A DNA stretch of 41,708 nucleotides from Luteipulveratus flavus (GCF_029439465.1 NZ_JAROAV010000053.1:1-41708), one strand, 5' to 3'; shown: positions 27,419-35,762, counted from the stretch's first letter. Numbers and translations are program-made. Notes: generated by a model from the letters alone, not told the origin.

Positions 27419-28458
27419 GCACCGACGTGGTCGTCGTCGGCGGAGGCCCCGTCGGGCTCGGCACCGCCGTGTACGCCGCTCGCGCCGGGCTCACCACCAC
27501 GGTCCTGGAGCCCCGCGACGGCGACGTCGACAAGGCCTGCGGCGAGGGGCTGATGCCCGGCGGTCTCGCCGCCCTGGCCGGGCTGGGCATCGAGCCGCCC
27601 GGCTACCCGTTGACCGGCATCACCTATCTCGCGCCGGGCGTCCGGGCGAGCGCGGCCTTCCGAAGCGGGCCCGGACGCGGCGTCCGCCGGACCGTCCTGC
27701 ACCGGGCGCTGCGTACGGCGGCGCTCGCGTCGGGCGTCGAGCTCCGGTCGTGCGCGGCCTCCGACATCACCGCCGAGGCCGACCGGGTCGTGGTGAGCTG
27801 CGGCGACGGCTCGACCCTGTCCGCCGGCCACCTGATCGCGGCGGACGGTCTGCACTCGCCCACCCGGCGACGGCTCGGTCTGGACCGTCCCGCCGACCGG
27901 CGACCCCGCTTCGGGCAGCGTCGCCACTTCCGGGTACGACCGTGGAGCGACCGGGTGGAGGTGCACTGGGGCCGGAGCGCGGAGGCGTACGTCACGCCGG
28001 TCGCCGAGGACCTCGTCGGCGTGGCCGTGCTCACCGGCGAGCGAGCCTCGTACGACACGCATCTGCGGCAGTTCCCCGAGCTGGTCGCCCGCCTGGACGG
28101 CGCCGAGCCCGCGACCGACGTCCGGGGTGCCGGGCCGCTCCGGCAGCGGGCAGCCGCGCCGGTGCGCGGGCGGGTCATGCTGGTCGGCGACGCCAGCGGG
28201 TACGTCGATGCGCTCACCGGCGAGGGCATCTCCCTCGGCCTGGCCCACGGCCGGGCGGCGGTGGACGCGATCGTGTCGGGCCGGCCGGAGTCGTACGCCT
28301 CCGCCTGGCGGGCCGTGAACCGCGTGCCCTTCGCCGCCACCGGACTGCTGCTGCGAGCGACCGAGCCCGCCTGGATCCGCAAGCGCATCGTGCCTGCCGC
28401 TGCCACGCTGCCGTGGCTGTTCGGCGCCGCGCTGCACCGGCTGGAGGGAGCGTCATGA
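27415..28458 (+). CDS. FAD-dependent monooxygenase-like flavoprotein
   Basis: 347 residues. FAD-binding GGGPVGLGTA at the N-terminus, DKACGEGLMPGG (about 39-50), the central LIAADGLHSPTRR and the second FAD motif VGDASGYVDALTGEGI. This is the group A flavoprotein/geranylgeranyl-reductase fold. By position (third after PKS and methyltransferase) it corresponds to SrsC, the hydroxylase that converts an alkylresorcinol toward a quinone. The start overlaps the methyltransferase stop, indicating coupling. Confidence 0.88.
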   Translation: MSTDVVVVGGGPVGLGTAVYAARAGLTTTVLEPRDGDVDKACGEGLMPGGLAALAGLGIEPPGYPLTGITYLAPGVRASAAFRSGPGRGVRRTVLHRALRTAALASGVELRSCAASDITAEADRVVVSCGDGSTLSAGHLIAADGLHSPTRRRLGLDRPADRRPRFGQRRHFRVRPWSDRVEVHWGRSAEAYVTPVAEDLVGVAVLTGERASYDTHLRQFPELVARLDGAEPATDVRGAGPLRQRAAAPVRGRVMLVGDASGYVDALTGEGISLGLAHGRAAVDAIVSGRPESYASAWRAVNRVPFAATGLLLRATEPAWIRKRIVPAAATLPWLFGAALHRLEGAS

Positions 28459-29051
28459 CCGAGGAGGTCGTCCTGCTCGACGACGACGGCAACGCGGTGG
28501 GCACGGCGCCCAAGGCCGACGTCCATCACGCGAGCACCCCGCTGCACCTGGCGTTCTCGCTCTACCTGTTCGGCCCGGACGGCGCCTTCCTGCTCACGCG
28601 GCGGGCGGAGACCAAGCGCACCTTCGCGGGAGTGTGGACCAACTCCGTGTGCGGACATCCCGCGCCGGGCGAGCCGATGGAGGACGCCGTACGGCGCCGC
28701 GCCTGGCAGGAGCTCGGCGTCCGGCCCACCTCCTTGCGGCTGGTGCTGCCGCGCTTCTCCTACCGCGCCGAGATGGACGGCGTGGTCGAGCACGAGCAGT
28801 GCCCCGTGTACGCCGGCTGGCTGCCGTCGCACGAGATCAGCCCGGACCCCGAGGAGGTCGGCGAGGCCCGATGGGTCCCCTGGTCGGACTTCGTGGACGC
28901 CGTCATCTCGGGCAGGCAGGAGGTGTCGGCGTGGAGCGACGCCGAGACGCGGCAGCTGATGGTCCTGGGTACGGACCCGCAGGGCTGGCCCGCCGAGGAC
29001 CCCGCGCTGCTGCCGCCGGCCGCCCGCGACGTCGACCGGAGCGCGCGCTGA
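28455..29051 (+). CDS. idi: Isopentenyl-diphosphate delta-isomerase, type 1
   Basis: 198 residues. Nudix-fold isomerase interconverting IPP and DMAPP. The catalytic Cys66 lies in NSVCGHP, the Nudix-like GEPMEDAVRRRAWQELGV follows, and the second catalytic acid is in EHEQCPVY (112-119). Type 1 enzymes need divalent metal. Its four-base overlap with the flavoprotein gene puts it in the polyketide operon, where it would supply DMAPP for prenyl chain synthesis. No prenyl-diphosphate synthase is in the window, so chain elongation must come from elsewhere. Confidence 0.94.
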   Translation: MTEEVVLLDDDGNAVGTAPKADVHHASTPLHLAFSLYLFGPDGAFLLTRRAETKRTFAGVWTNSVCGHPAPGEPMEDAVRRRAWQELGVRPTSLRLVLPRFSYRAEMDGVVEHEQCPVYAGWLPSHEISPDPEEVGEARWVPWSDFVDAVISGRQEVSAWSDAETRQLMVLGTDPQGWPAEDPALLPPAARDVDRSAR

Positions 29052-29052
29052 G

Positions 29053-30240
29053 TCAGCCGGCCGGTACGTGGAGGGTCGGCCCGCGGCGAGCGAACGGGCG
29101 AACCGACCGGGCGAGGCCCGCGAGCACGCGAGGCGTGAGCACCCCACGGCCCAGACCCATCTCGACGAGGTCGTCGAAGACGCGCTGATCGGCGGTCGCG
29201 GCCCGCAGGCCGCCGTCGAGGACGCCCGGCCGCTCGGCCAGCCGGCTGCCGATGGTGGTGCTCAGCAGGTGGCGAGCGAGCAGACGGCGCACCAGGATTC
29301 GATGCCGTTCGCCGGCCGCGCCAGGCGCCGAGACTGCGGCGACGGCCCCGGCGAGCGCGCCCGTCGCGACGGCGTAGTAGATGCCCTCGCCGGTCATCGG
29401 GTTGATCAGGCCTGCCGCGTCGCCGACGAGCAGCACGGGCCCGTCCGGCTGGTGCCAGCGCGCCTCGGACAGCGGCAGGTGGTGGCCGCGCCAGTCAGCG
29501 GCGTCCTGGGCGACGCCGGGCAGCAACTCGTCGAGGCGGTCGAGCATGACCGCGCGGGTCAGGTCCGCGCCCGGCTGGACGAGCTCGCCGTACCCGATGT
29601 TGCTCAACCCGTCGCCACGGTCGAAAGCCCAGGCGTACGAGGGCTGTCGGCGCTGGCCGAACCGGATCACCTGCAGGCCGTCGTGGTCGCGTCGGGTGGG
29701 TGCGTACCCGCGGATCGCGAGCGCCCGGCGCCGCGCGGGCGGCCGGCCGAGCTGTCGCCGTACGACCGACGAGGCGCCGTCCGCGCCGATGACGACCTTG
29801 GCGTGGATCGTGTCGTCGAGCACGACGCCGTCCTGGTGCGGCTCGACGTGGCGTACCCGGTGCCGGCGCAGCTGCGCCCCGGCGTCGCACGCCGCGTCGA
29901 CGAGACGTGCGTCGAACACCGCTCGGGGTACGACGCGCGCCGGCCGGCGCATCGTGCCGCGCGTCAGCAGGTCGCCACGGGCGAGCTCGAGATCGGGTAC
30001 CGGCGCCCAGTCGTCGACCACGTCGCCGAGCCCGAACCGGTCGAGCACGTCCAGCACGTGCGGCGCGATCCCGTCGCCGCACGCCTTGTCGCGCGGAAAG
30101 TCCGAGCGGTCCAGCAGCAGGACGCGCGCTTCGGGACGAGCGTGCCGGGCCGCGATGGCGGCCGTCGCTCCGGCCGGCCCGGCACCCACGACGACCAGGT
30201 CCCACGGCTGGTCCGGGGTGCCAGTCGGTGCGGCCATCAT
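29053..30240 (-). CDS. Geranylgeranyl-reductase-like flavoprotein
   Basis: 395 residues. FAD-binding GAGPAGATAA, DKACGDGIAPHVLD, VIGADGASSVVRR and VGDAAGLINPMTGEGIYYA, the set typical of geranylgeranyl reductases that saturate prenyl double bonds in lipids, chlorophyll or menaquinone. It converges with idi, one base after it, and reads from the opposite strand, closing the cluster. A role in reducing the prenyl chain of the cluster product is plausible but not shown; menaquinone is another possible substrate. Two ATGs (30240, 30237) lie behind a GGAAGG site. Confidence 0.88.
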   Translation of the reverse strand: MMAAPTGTPDQPWDLVVVGAGPAGATAAIAARHARPEARVLLLDRSDFPRDKACGDGIAPHVLDVLDRFGLGDVVDDWAPVPDLELARGDLLTRGTMRRPARVVPRAVFDARLVDAACDAGAQLRRHRVRHVEPHQDGVVLDDTIHAKVVIGADGASSVVRRQLGRPPARRRALAIRGYAPTRRDHDGLQVIRFGQRRQPSYAWAFDRGDGLSNIGYGELVQPGADLTRAVMLDRLDELLPGVAQDAADWRGHHLPLSEARWHQPDGPVLLVGDAAGLINPMTGEGIYYAVATGALAGAVAAVSAPGAAGERHRILVRRLLARHLLSTTIGSRLAERPGVLDGGLRAATADQRVFDDLVEMGLGRGVLTPRVLAGLARSVRPFARRGPTLHVPAG

Positions 30241-30251
30241 GATCCTTCCGG

Positions 30252-30449
30252 TCACTGGGGAAGCGGCTTGCCCGCCTGCCGCCGCGCTCGAATCGCCTGC
30301 GCCTGAACGCGGTAGCTATGCCTCTGGCCCGGGGTGAGGCCCTCCCAGGTTCCCGACAGACCGACCATCCCCAGACCGGCGTCCATCCGGTAGAGCCGAC
30401 ACCCCAGCTCCTCCACCTCGGCGCTGGCTGATGAGCGGTTGTCGTCCAT
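30252..30449 (-). CDS. Small protein, unknown function
   Basis: 65 residues from the ATG at 30449, with GGAGGG seven bases upstream. The sequence is polar with a central YRMDAGLGMVGLSGTW segment and a basic C-terminus (RARRQAGKPLPQ). No family recognised. It is 11 bases upstream of the geranylgeranyl-reductase-like gene and may be its operon partner. A longer in-frame version starting further upstream lacks a ribosome site. Confidence 0.55.
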   Translation of the reverse strand: MDDNRSSASAEVEELGCRLYRMDAGLGMVGLSGTWEGLTPGQRHSYRVQAQAIRARRQAGKPLPQ

Positions 30450-30701
30450 GTGCGCGCCCTCCGGTCTCGCGAGACTGCGTTCGTCCACCCGACCAGCGTA
30501 CGGCGCACCCGTGCGGGCGACCGCGCTCGACAACACGCCCGACCGGTCACTCATCGCCACCCCAGGCACGCGTCCAGCCCCACCACCCGCCCCACCGGTC
30601 GTTCGTCGATCGAGGTGGCAGTGTCGAGATCGGAGCGCCCGCTCCGTCCTGGTCGTGTCGGCGGTCGACCGCACCGTCGCAGAAGACGAAGGAGCACTGA
30701 C

Positions 30702-31193
30702 ATGGACGCCGCCCAGGTTGCCGAGGTCCTCGCCCAGCCGCTCAGCCGCGAGCTGATGGCGTCCGAGATCCCGGCGCGACTCGCGTACACCGGTCTAGAC
30801 GGCGCACCGCGTGCCATCCCGATCGGGTTCGGCCTCGACGGGAGCACCATCGTCATGTGGACCGTCCCGACATCGGCGAAAGTCAAGGCTCTGCAAGCGA
30901 ATCCGCAGGTCGCGATCACCATCGACACGCAGGGCTTTCCCCCGAACGTCCTGCTCGTACGGGGAACCGTCGAGCTGGCGCTGGTCGACGGCATCCCGCA
31001 GGGGTACGTCGAGGCGGCGCGCAAGGTCGTGCCTGCTGACCAGATGGAGGGGTGGGAGGCGGGCGTGCGCGGGCTCTACGAGCAGATGACCGTCATCACC
31101 ATGACCCCGACGTGGGCGAAGCTCATCGACTTCGAGAACACCCTGCCGAAGGCCGTGGCCGAGCTGGTGGCCCAGCGAGGCGACCCCCGCTGA
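30702..31193 (+). CDS. PPOX-class split-barrel protein
   Basis: 163 residues. Pyridoxamine 5'-phosphate oxidase-like fold: the beta strands LAYTGLDGAPRAIPIGFGL, VMWTVPTSAKVKALQANPQVAITID and a LLVRGTVELALV strand. Many actinobacterial members use FMN or F420 and reduce unknown substrates. The ATG has AAGGAG eight bases upstream. It is not an obvious paralogue of the stress PPOX at 24443; no SigB-like promoter is seen. Converges with the hydrolase gene. Confidence 0.85.
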   Translation: MDAAQVAEVLAQPLSRELMASEIPARLAYTGLDGAPRAIPIGFGLDGSTIVMWTVPTSAKVKALQANPQVAITIDTQGFPPNVLLVRGTVELALVDGIPQGYVEAARKVVPADQMEGWEAGVRGLYEQMTVITMTPTWAKLIDFENTLPKAVAELVAQRGDPR

Positions 31194-31210
31194 CGCCGGA
31201 CCGTCGCGTC

Positions 31211-32026
31211 CTACGAGACGGTCGCCCTCGGATCGGGCCGGCGGCTGGTCGCCTCGATCTGATCGACGACGATTCGCGCGACCAGTTCCGGCGCGTCGTG
31301 CATCGAGATGTGCCCGGCGCCCGGGATCGACGTGTGGGTGGCCGCCGGCAGCCGCGTCCGCGCGCGCCCCGCCTGGTGCGGGAAGAGGATCCGATCCTTG
31401 GCAGCCCAGGCGACCGTCACCGGCACCACCACGTCGCCCTCGAACCGCGAACCGACCAGGTGGAGGAAGAACGGCGCGAACCCGCGCGCCCGGCGCAGGT
31501 TGAGCGAGTCGCTGTAGGCCAGCTCCGGGTCGAGCGTGTCGGTACGCGCGTACAGCGATCCCTGGCTGAGCCGACGCAGCGCCGGCGTGCGCGCGAACAG
31601 CCGCAGCACCGGAGCCGGCGAGTACGACGCGAGCTTGAGAGCGACCAGCTGGCCACCGCCGAGTGCACCCTCCAGGACGGTGTAGAACCCGCCCGGTGAC
31701 AGCACGGTGGCGGACGCGACGCTGCCGCGCCGGGCGAGCAGGAGCGAGAGGTAGCCGCCGAGGGAGTTGCCGACGACGTGCGGGCGGTCGAGGCCGAGGT
31801 CGGCGAACAGCTCCTCCAGCTGCTCGGCCACGCTGAGGGGTCGGAACCCGTACGGCTTGCGCGGTGGCGGCGACTCGCCGTGCCCCGGCAAGTCGACCGC
31901 GACCACGTCGTACGACTCGGCCAGGCGGTCGAACACCTCACCCCACGCCTGGCGTCGGTGGCCGATGCCGTGGATCAGCACCACCGGCTCACCGCTGCCC
32001 TTGCGGGCGTACTGGATCGTGCTCAT
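31211..32026 (-). CDS. Alpha/beta hydrolase
   Basis: 271 residues. Alpha/beta-hydrolase fold: oxyanion HGIGHRRQAW (22-31), the nucleophile elbow GNSLGG, a catalytic acid in the AWAAKDRILFP region and the late GAGHISMHD histidine. Substrate unknown; esterase or C-C hydrolase activity are both possible. The ATG at 32026 has AGGAGG eight bases upstream (32040-32035), better than the GTG nine bases earlier. A perfect palindrome lies immediately upstream of that site. Confidence 0.9.
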   Translation of the reverse strand: MSTIQYARKGSGEPVVLIHGIGHRRQAWGEVFDRLAESYDVVAVDLPGHGESPPPRKPYGFRPLSVAEQLEELFADLGLDRPHVVGNSLGGYLSLLLARRGSVASATVLSPGGFYTVLEGALGGGQLVALKLASYSPAPVLRLFARTPALRRLSQGSLYARTDTLDPELAYSDSLNLRRARGFAPFFLHLVGSRFEGDVVVPVTVAWAAKDRILFPHQAGRARTRLPAATHTSIPGAGHISMHDAPELVARIVVDQIEATSRRPDPRATVS

Positions 32027-32046
32027 GTCGTGCACCTCCTGCGTCT

Positions 32047-32064
32047 GGTTACGCGAGCGTAACC
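32047..32064. promoter_or_regulatory. Palindromic operator of the hydrolase gene
   Basis: GGTTACGC-GA-GCGTAACC, exact eight-base arms, seven bases upstream of the ribosome site. On the minus strand it contains TACGCT, a TAnnnT -10 shape, so a bound dimeric repressor would block initiation. TetR/MarR-type sites look like this. Confidence 0.6.
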
Positions 32065-32172
32065 CGCGTCGCGCGCCGTCGGGTGACCCCCGTGGCAGCC
32101 GTCCGAGAGGTGGACCGAAGGATCCGCCGCAGGACGGATGACCACGCCGCCGGCTCTCCCTACCGTGGAGCC

Positions 32173-32844
32173 ATGCTGATCGCGGAAGAGCTGTTGCTCC
32201 TGCTGACGAACGACCGGGGCGGCCTGGTCACCGGCCGCAACGAGACCGGCCTGGGACTGGCCGGTGCCCTGCTGTGCGAGCTCGCGCTGATGGAGAAGGT
32301 GACCGTCGACGGGAAGGGGCGGCTGCGGGTGGCTGACCCCGCGCCGACCGGCAACGCCCACCTCGACGCCGCGCTCGGCGTGTTCGCCGACCGCGAGGGC
32401 AAGAAGCCCAAGGACGTGCTCGGCAAGGTGGCCAAGGGCCTGCAGGACCGGCTGCACGACAGCCTCGCCGCGGCCGGCGCCGTCCACCGCGAGCGCGGCC
32501 GGGTGCTCGGCGTCTTCCCGCAGACCCGGTGGCCCGTCGTCGACACGGCCGGTCGGCGTACGGCCGTCGACGGCCTCACCGCCGTGCTCGTCGGCTCCAC
32601 CGCGCCGACGGCCCGTAGTGCCTCCTTGGTCTCCTTGATCCACGCGGTCGGCGCCGTACCGAAGCTGTTCGGCGACGGCACCGGGATGTCCGGCCGGGCG
32701 CTGAAGAAGAGGGCGAAGACGATCGCCGAGGGCGACTGGGCGGGCGCCGCGGTCAGCAAGGCGATCTCCGACGCCCAGGCCGCCATCACCGCCGCGGTGG
32801 CGGCATCCGCTGCTGCGACGGCCGCGACCAGCGGCTCGAGCTGA
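32173..32844 (+). CDS. GPP34/GOLPH3-like protein
   Basis: 223 residues. The start LIAEELLLLLTNDRGGLVTG, followed by GAALL-type LAGALLCELALMEKV, and the later RTAVDGLTAVLVGS segment identify the GPP34 (GOLPH3/Vps74) family. In eukaryotes these proteins bind PI4P at the Golgi and retain glycosyltransferases. Bacterial versions are common in Actinobacteria but their role is unclear. The C-terminus is an Ala-rich tail. ATG at 32173 with GGAG upstream; monocistronic and divergent from the hydrolase. Confidence 0.92.
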   Translation: MLIAEELLLLLTNDRGGLVTGRNETGLGLAGALLCELALMEKVTVDGKGRLRVADPAPTGNAHLDAALGVFADREGKKPKDVLGKVAKGLQDRLHDSLAAAGAVHRERGRVLGVFPQTRWPVVDTAGRRTAVDGLTAVLVGSTAPTARSASLVSLIHAVGAVPKLFGDGTGMSGRALKKRAKTIAEGDWAGAAVSKAISDAQAAITAAVAASAAATAATSGSS

Positions 32845-32859
32845 CCCCGCGGCCGTTGC

Positions 32860-32885
32860 GGTTCGGGGGCCGGCGCCGCGGGTAG
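32860..32885 (+). promoter_or_regulatory. SigB-like promoter of DUF3140 gene
   Basis: GGTTCG (32860-32865), 14 bases, GGGTAG (32880-32885), 38 bases before the ATG at 32924. The best match in the set. Confidence 0.62.
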
Positions 32886-32923
32886 GCGATCGTTCCGGAG
32901 GGTCGACGAAAGGCGCAGGACGG

Positions 32924-33265
32924 ATGGCTGAGGTCAGCGACGAGCTGTGGGGCGAGTTCCACACGGTGGTCAACATGACGTCCGCGGAGCTGGAGGACTG
33001 GCTGCGGGTGGAGGCGTCGCAGGAGCGGTCGGAGGGCGTGCCCGAGCAGGACGAGCCGCACCTCGGGCGTCAGGTGGTCCACATCCTCGGCAAGCGGCGC
33101 ACCGACCTGACCGACGAGGACGCCCGCAACATGCAGACCGTGGTCGACCGCGTACGCAGCCAGCGGCGCGACGACCTGGAGCCGACGGCCGGCGACACCG
33201 GGTGGCGGCACGGGTTGATGCGGGTCGGTCACGACCCGCTCAAGCCTCCTGGCGCCCCGCGCTGA
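32924..33265 (+). CDS. DUF3140 domain protein
   Basis: 113 residues matching the DUF3140 family: FHTVVNMTSAELEDWL (about 12-27), then a helical Glu-rich middle with GRQVVHILGKRRTDLTDEDA and VDRVRSQRRDDL near the end. Function unknown; this looks like a small DNA-binding or stress-related protein by its basic helical part, which is inference. It has a strong SigB-like promoter, linking it to the PRC, PPOX and SDR genes. Confidence 0.85.
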   Translation: MAEVSDELWGEFHTVVNMTSAELEDWLRVEASQERSEGVPEQDEPHLGRQVVHILGKRRTDLTDEDARNMQTVVDRVRSQRRDDLEPTAGDTGWRHGLMRVGHDPLKPPGAPR

Positions 33266-33279
33266 CCGGACCGGCGACG

Positions 33280-33300
33280 CCCGGGTGACGACGACCCGGG
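33280..33300. terminator. Bidirectional terminator hairpin
   Basis: Arms CCCGGGT (33280-33286) and ACCCGGG (33294-33300), exact, between convergent DUF3140 and tadA. Confidence 0.6.
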
Positions 33301-33302
33301 GG

Positions 33303-33782
33303 TCAGCGCCGGGCGCGGAAGAAGTCGGTCAGCAGCGCGGCGCACTCCGGCTCGCGGATGCCGCCCACGACCTCGATCCAGTGCGGTGCCCGCTGCTCGC
33401 GCGCGACGTCCCAGACGCTGCCGCACGCGCCGGCCTTGGCGTCCCAGGCGCCGAGCACGATCCGGCGTACCCGCGCCTGGAGGGCCGCACCGGCGCACAT
33501 GGGACAGGGCTCGAGCGTCACCACGAGCGTGTAGTCGTCCAGCCGCCACGACCCGTGCGCCTGCGCCGCGGCCCGCAGCGCCAGCACCTCTGCGTGCGCG
33601 AGCGGATCACCCTCGGCCGTACGCCGGTTGCGGCCCTCGCCGAGGACGGCACCGTCGGCGTCGACGACCACGGCACCGACGGGCACGTCACCGTCGGCCA
33701 CGGCCGAACGGGCCAGCGCGAGCGCCGAACCCATCCACTGCTCGTACACCGCATGCGAGGCGGGAGGGCGCAGATCGGTCAC
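33303..33782 (-). CDS. tadA: tRNA adenosine(34) deaminase
   Basis: 159 residues. Zinc deaminase with HAE (63-65) and PCPMC (92-96): catalytic Glu65, zinc ligands His63, Cys93 and Cys96. Deaminates A34 to inosine in tRNA-Arg(ACG). The GTG start at 33782 gives an N-terminus like that of E. coli TadA; an ATG at 33800 overlaps the divergent upp start. The minus-strand CAGACT at 33794-33789 lies seven bases upstream, so the message may be leaderless. Confidence 0.92.
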   Translation of the reverse strand: MTDLRPPASHAVYEQWMGSALALARSAVADGDVPVGAVVVDADGAVLGEGRNRRTAEGDPLAHAEVLALRAAAQAHGSWRLDDYTLVVTLEPCPMCAGAALQARVRRIVLGAWDAKAGACGSVWDVAREQRAPHWIEVVGGIREPECAALLTDFFRARR

Positions 33783-33785
33783 AGC

Positions 33786-33791
33786 TAGAGT
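33786..33791 (+). promoter_or_regulatory. upp: -10 element of upp
   Basis: TAGAGT ends seven bases before the ATG at 33799, pointing to a leaderless upp transcript. The same DNA overlaps the -10 candidate of the divergent tadA. Confidence 0.5.
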
Positions 33792-33798
33792 CTGGCCC

Positions 33799-34440
33799 AT
33801 GCGCGTCATCGTCGCGGACCACCCGCTGATCGCCCACAAGCTCACGTACCTGCGGGCGCGGGAGACCGACTCCCCCACGTTCCGCCGGCTCGCCGAGGAG
33901 CTGATGACGCTGCTCGCGTACGAGGCGACCCGCGAGGTCCGGGTCGAGCCGTTCGACATCGTGACGCCGGTGGCGCCGACGACCGGCATCAAGCTCGCCA
34001 ACCCCAAGCCGCTCGTCGTGCCGATCCTGCGCGCCGGGCTCGGCATGCTCGAGGGCATGGTGCGGATGCTGCCGTCGGCGGAGGTCGGGTTCCTCGGCAT
34101 GGCCCGCAACGAGGAGACCCTCGAGGCCGTGACGTACGCGAACCGGCTCCCCGACGACCTGTCCGGCCGCCAGTGCTATGTGATCGACCCGATGCTCGCG
34201 ACCGGCGGCACGCTCGCCATGTCGATCAAGTACCTGGTCGAGCGCGGCGCCGACGACATCACGGCCGTCACGCTGCTGTGCGCGCCGGAGGGCATCGAGG
34301 CGCTGAAGCAGGAGATCGGCGACCTGCACGTCCCGGTCACGCTCGTCACCGGCGCCGTCGACGAGCGGCTGAACGAGCACGGCTACATCGTCCCCGGCCT
34401 CGGCGACGCGGGCGACCGCCTCTACGGCGTCGCCCAGTAG
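33799..34440 (+). CDS. upp: Uracil phosphoribosyltransferase
   Basis: 213 residues. Salvage enzyme making UMP from uracil and PRPP. Characteristic N-terminus with [12 protein letters not shown], the [11 protein letters not shown] loop, PRPP-binding DPMLATGGT (about 129-137) and the uracil-binding GDAGDRLYG at the C-terminus. No ribosome site precedes the ATG, and a -10 element lies just upstream. Divergent from tadA; ends before a long palindromic repeat shared with the convergent MFS gene. Confidence 0.97.
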   Translation: MRVIVADHPLIAHKLTYLRARETDSPTFRRLAEELMTLLAYEATREVRVEPFDIVTPVAPTTGIKLANPKPLVVPILRAGLGMLEGMVRMLPSAEVGFLGMARNEETLEAVTYANRLPDDLSGRQCYVIDPMLATGGTLAMSIKYLVERGADDITAVTLLCAPEGIEALKQEIGDLHVPVTLVTGAVDERLNEHGYIVPGLGDAGDRLYGVAQ

Positions 34441-34444
34441 TCCC

Positions 34445-34502
34445 TCGGCAGAAGTTGGCGACGTGCACACGTATACGTGTGCACGTCGCCAGCTTTCGCC
34501 GA
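34445..34502. repeat. Palindromic repeat, copy B
   Basis: A 58-base near-perfect palindrome centred at 34473/34474 (half-site core GGCGACGTGCACACGTA), three mismatches in 29 paired positions. It separates the convergent upp and MFS genes, where it could serve as a bidirectional terminator. The outer ends (TCGGCAGAA / TTTCGCCGA) resemble those of the palindrome at 20389-20444. Confidence 0.75.
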
Positions 34503-34514
34503 TGGGTGGTGACG

Positions 34515-35762
34515 CTATCCGACCGGCGAATCCTGCTGTGCTGCAACAATTGTCGCGCGCCTCAGGTGGCGGATGCCGGGGACGAGGAGCGTCGCGAGTG
34601 ACACCACGCCGTACGTCACCGCCGTGACGACCAGGATCGTGCGCGGGTCCGCGACCGCGGCCAGCCAGCCGAACACCGTCGTACCGATCGGGATGGCGAC
34701 GTACGAACCGAGCATGTCGTACGACGACACCCGGGACAACGCGTGCTCCGGGACGTTCTCCATCAGGGCGACGCTCCAGCCGGTGCTGAACACCTGCGTT
34801 CCGGCGCCGGCGACGAACGCGAGCGGCATCAGGACGACCGTGCGTGGGTCGAGGCCCAGCACCAGGATCGGCAGGGACAGCAGCGCGATGCCGAGCATGC
34901 CGGCCCGCAGCGGCCGCCGCAGGTCGAGCCGCATCAGGACCACCGTCATCAGCACCGCACCGACCGCCTCCGCGCTGAGCACCAGGCTCCAGCCGTGGAC
35001 GCCGAGGTCGGGGTCGGTCTTGGCGATGTAAGGCCCGATCACCATCCAGGCGCCGATGTGGATCGCGTTGAGGAACCCGAAGACGACCACGATGATCCAC
35101 AGCCAGTCGCGCCGCGTGAACTCCGTCCAGCCGTCCCGCAGGTCGGCGACCATCGACGAGCCGCGCCGTACGGCCGCCGGGAGGGCGATCCGGGACAGCG
35201 CGAGAATCGCGAGGACGTACGTGCACGCGTCGACCGCGAGCGCCCAGCCGGGTCCCGGGCCGGCCACCACCACACCCGCGAGCACCGGTCCGATGATCAT
35301 GGTGCCGTTGCGCGCGAACGACATCAACGCGTCCGCCTGCTGCAGGAGCCGGGGCTCGACCAGCTGCGGGACGAGCCCCTGCATGGCCGGCATCGAGAAC
35401 GCCGATACCGCGCCGTTGACCGCCTCGATCGCGATGATCAGGGGGATGGTCGCGTGCCCGCTGATCACCAGCCAGGCGACGATGCCCTGGGTGAGCGCCG
35501 TCAGCGTGTGGGAGACCTGGATCAGCGTGCGGCGCGACATGCGGTCCGCGATCACGCCGCCCACCATGAGGAAGACGACCATCGCGACCATCCGCGCGGC
35601 CATCACCTGCCCGAGGGCGGCGGCTCTCTCGTCGACGTGCAGGACCGCGAACGCCAGCGCGACCGGTGCCATCGAGGTGCCGACCATGGAGGTGGTCCGC
35701 GCGATGAAGAAGGCGCGAAAGCGTTTGTCCTGCAGAGCTTCCCAGGACCGGGCCGTGTTCAT
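34515..35762 (-). CDS. MFS exporter
   Basis: 415 residues with 12 predicted helices. Major facilitator of the MFS_3/EntS-like type: FFIARTTSMVGTSMAPVALA at helix 1, the loop motif GGVIADRMSRR between helices 2 and 3, and symmetrical halves. It likely exports a hydrophobic or siderophore-like compound; the substrate is unknown. The start overlaps the end of the ArsR-family regulator by four bases, so the regulator likely controls it. Confidence 0.9.
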   Translation of the reverse strand: MNTARSWEALQDKRFRAFFIARTTSMVGTSMAPVALAFAVLHVDERAAALGQVMAARMVAMVVFLMVGGVIADRMSRRTLIQVSHTLTALTQGIVAWLVISGHATIPLIIAIEAVNGAVSAFSMPAMQGLVPQLVEPRLLQQADALMSFARNGTMIIGPVLAGVVVAGPGPGWALAVDACTYVLAILALSRIALPAAVRRGSSMVADLRDGWTEFTRRDWLWIIVVVFGFLNAIHIGAWMVIGPYIAKTDPDLGVHGWSLVLSAEAVGAVLMTVVLMRLDLRRPLRAGMLGIALLSLPILVLGLDPRTVVLMPLAFVAGAGTQVFSTGWSVALMENVPEHALSRVSSYDMLGSYVAIPIGTTVFGWLAAVADPRTILVVTAVTYGVVSLATLLVPGIRHLRRATIVAAQQDSPVG

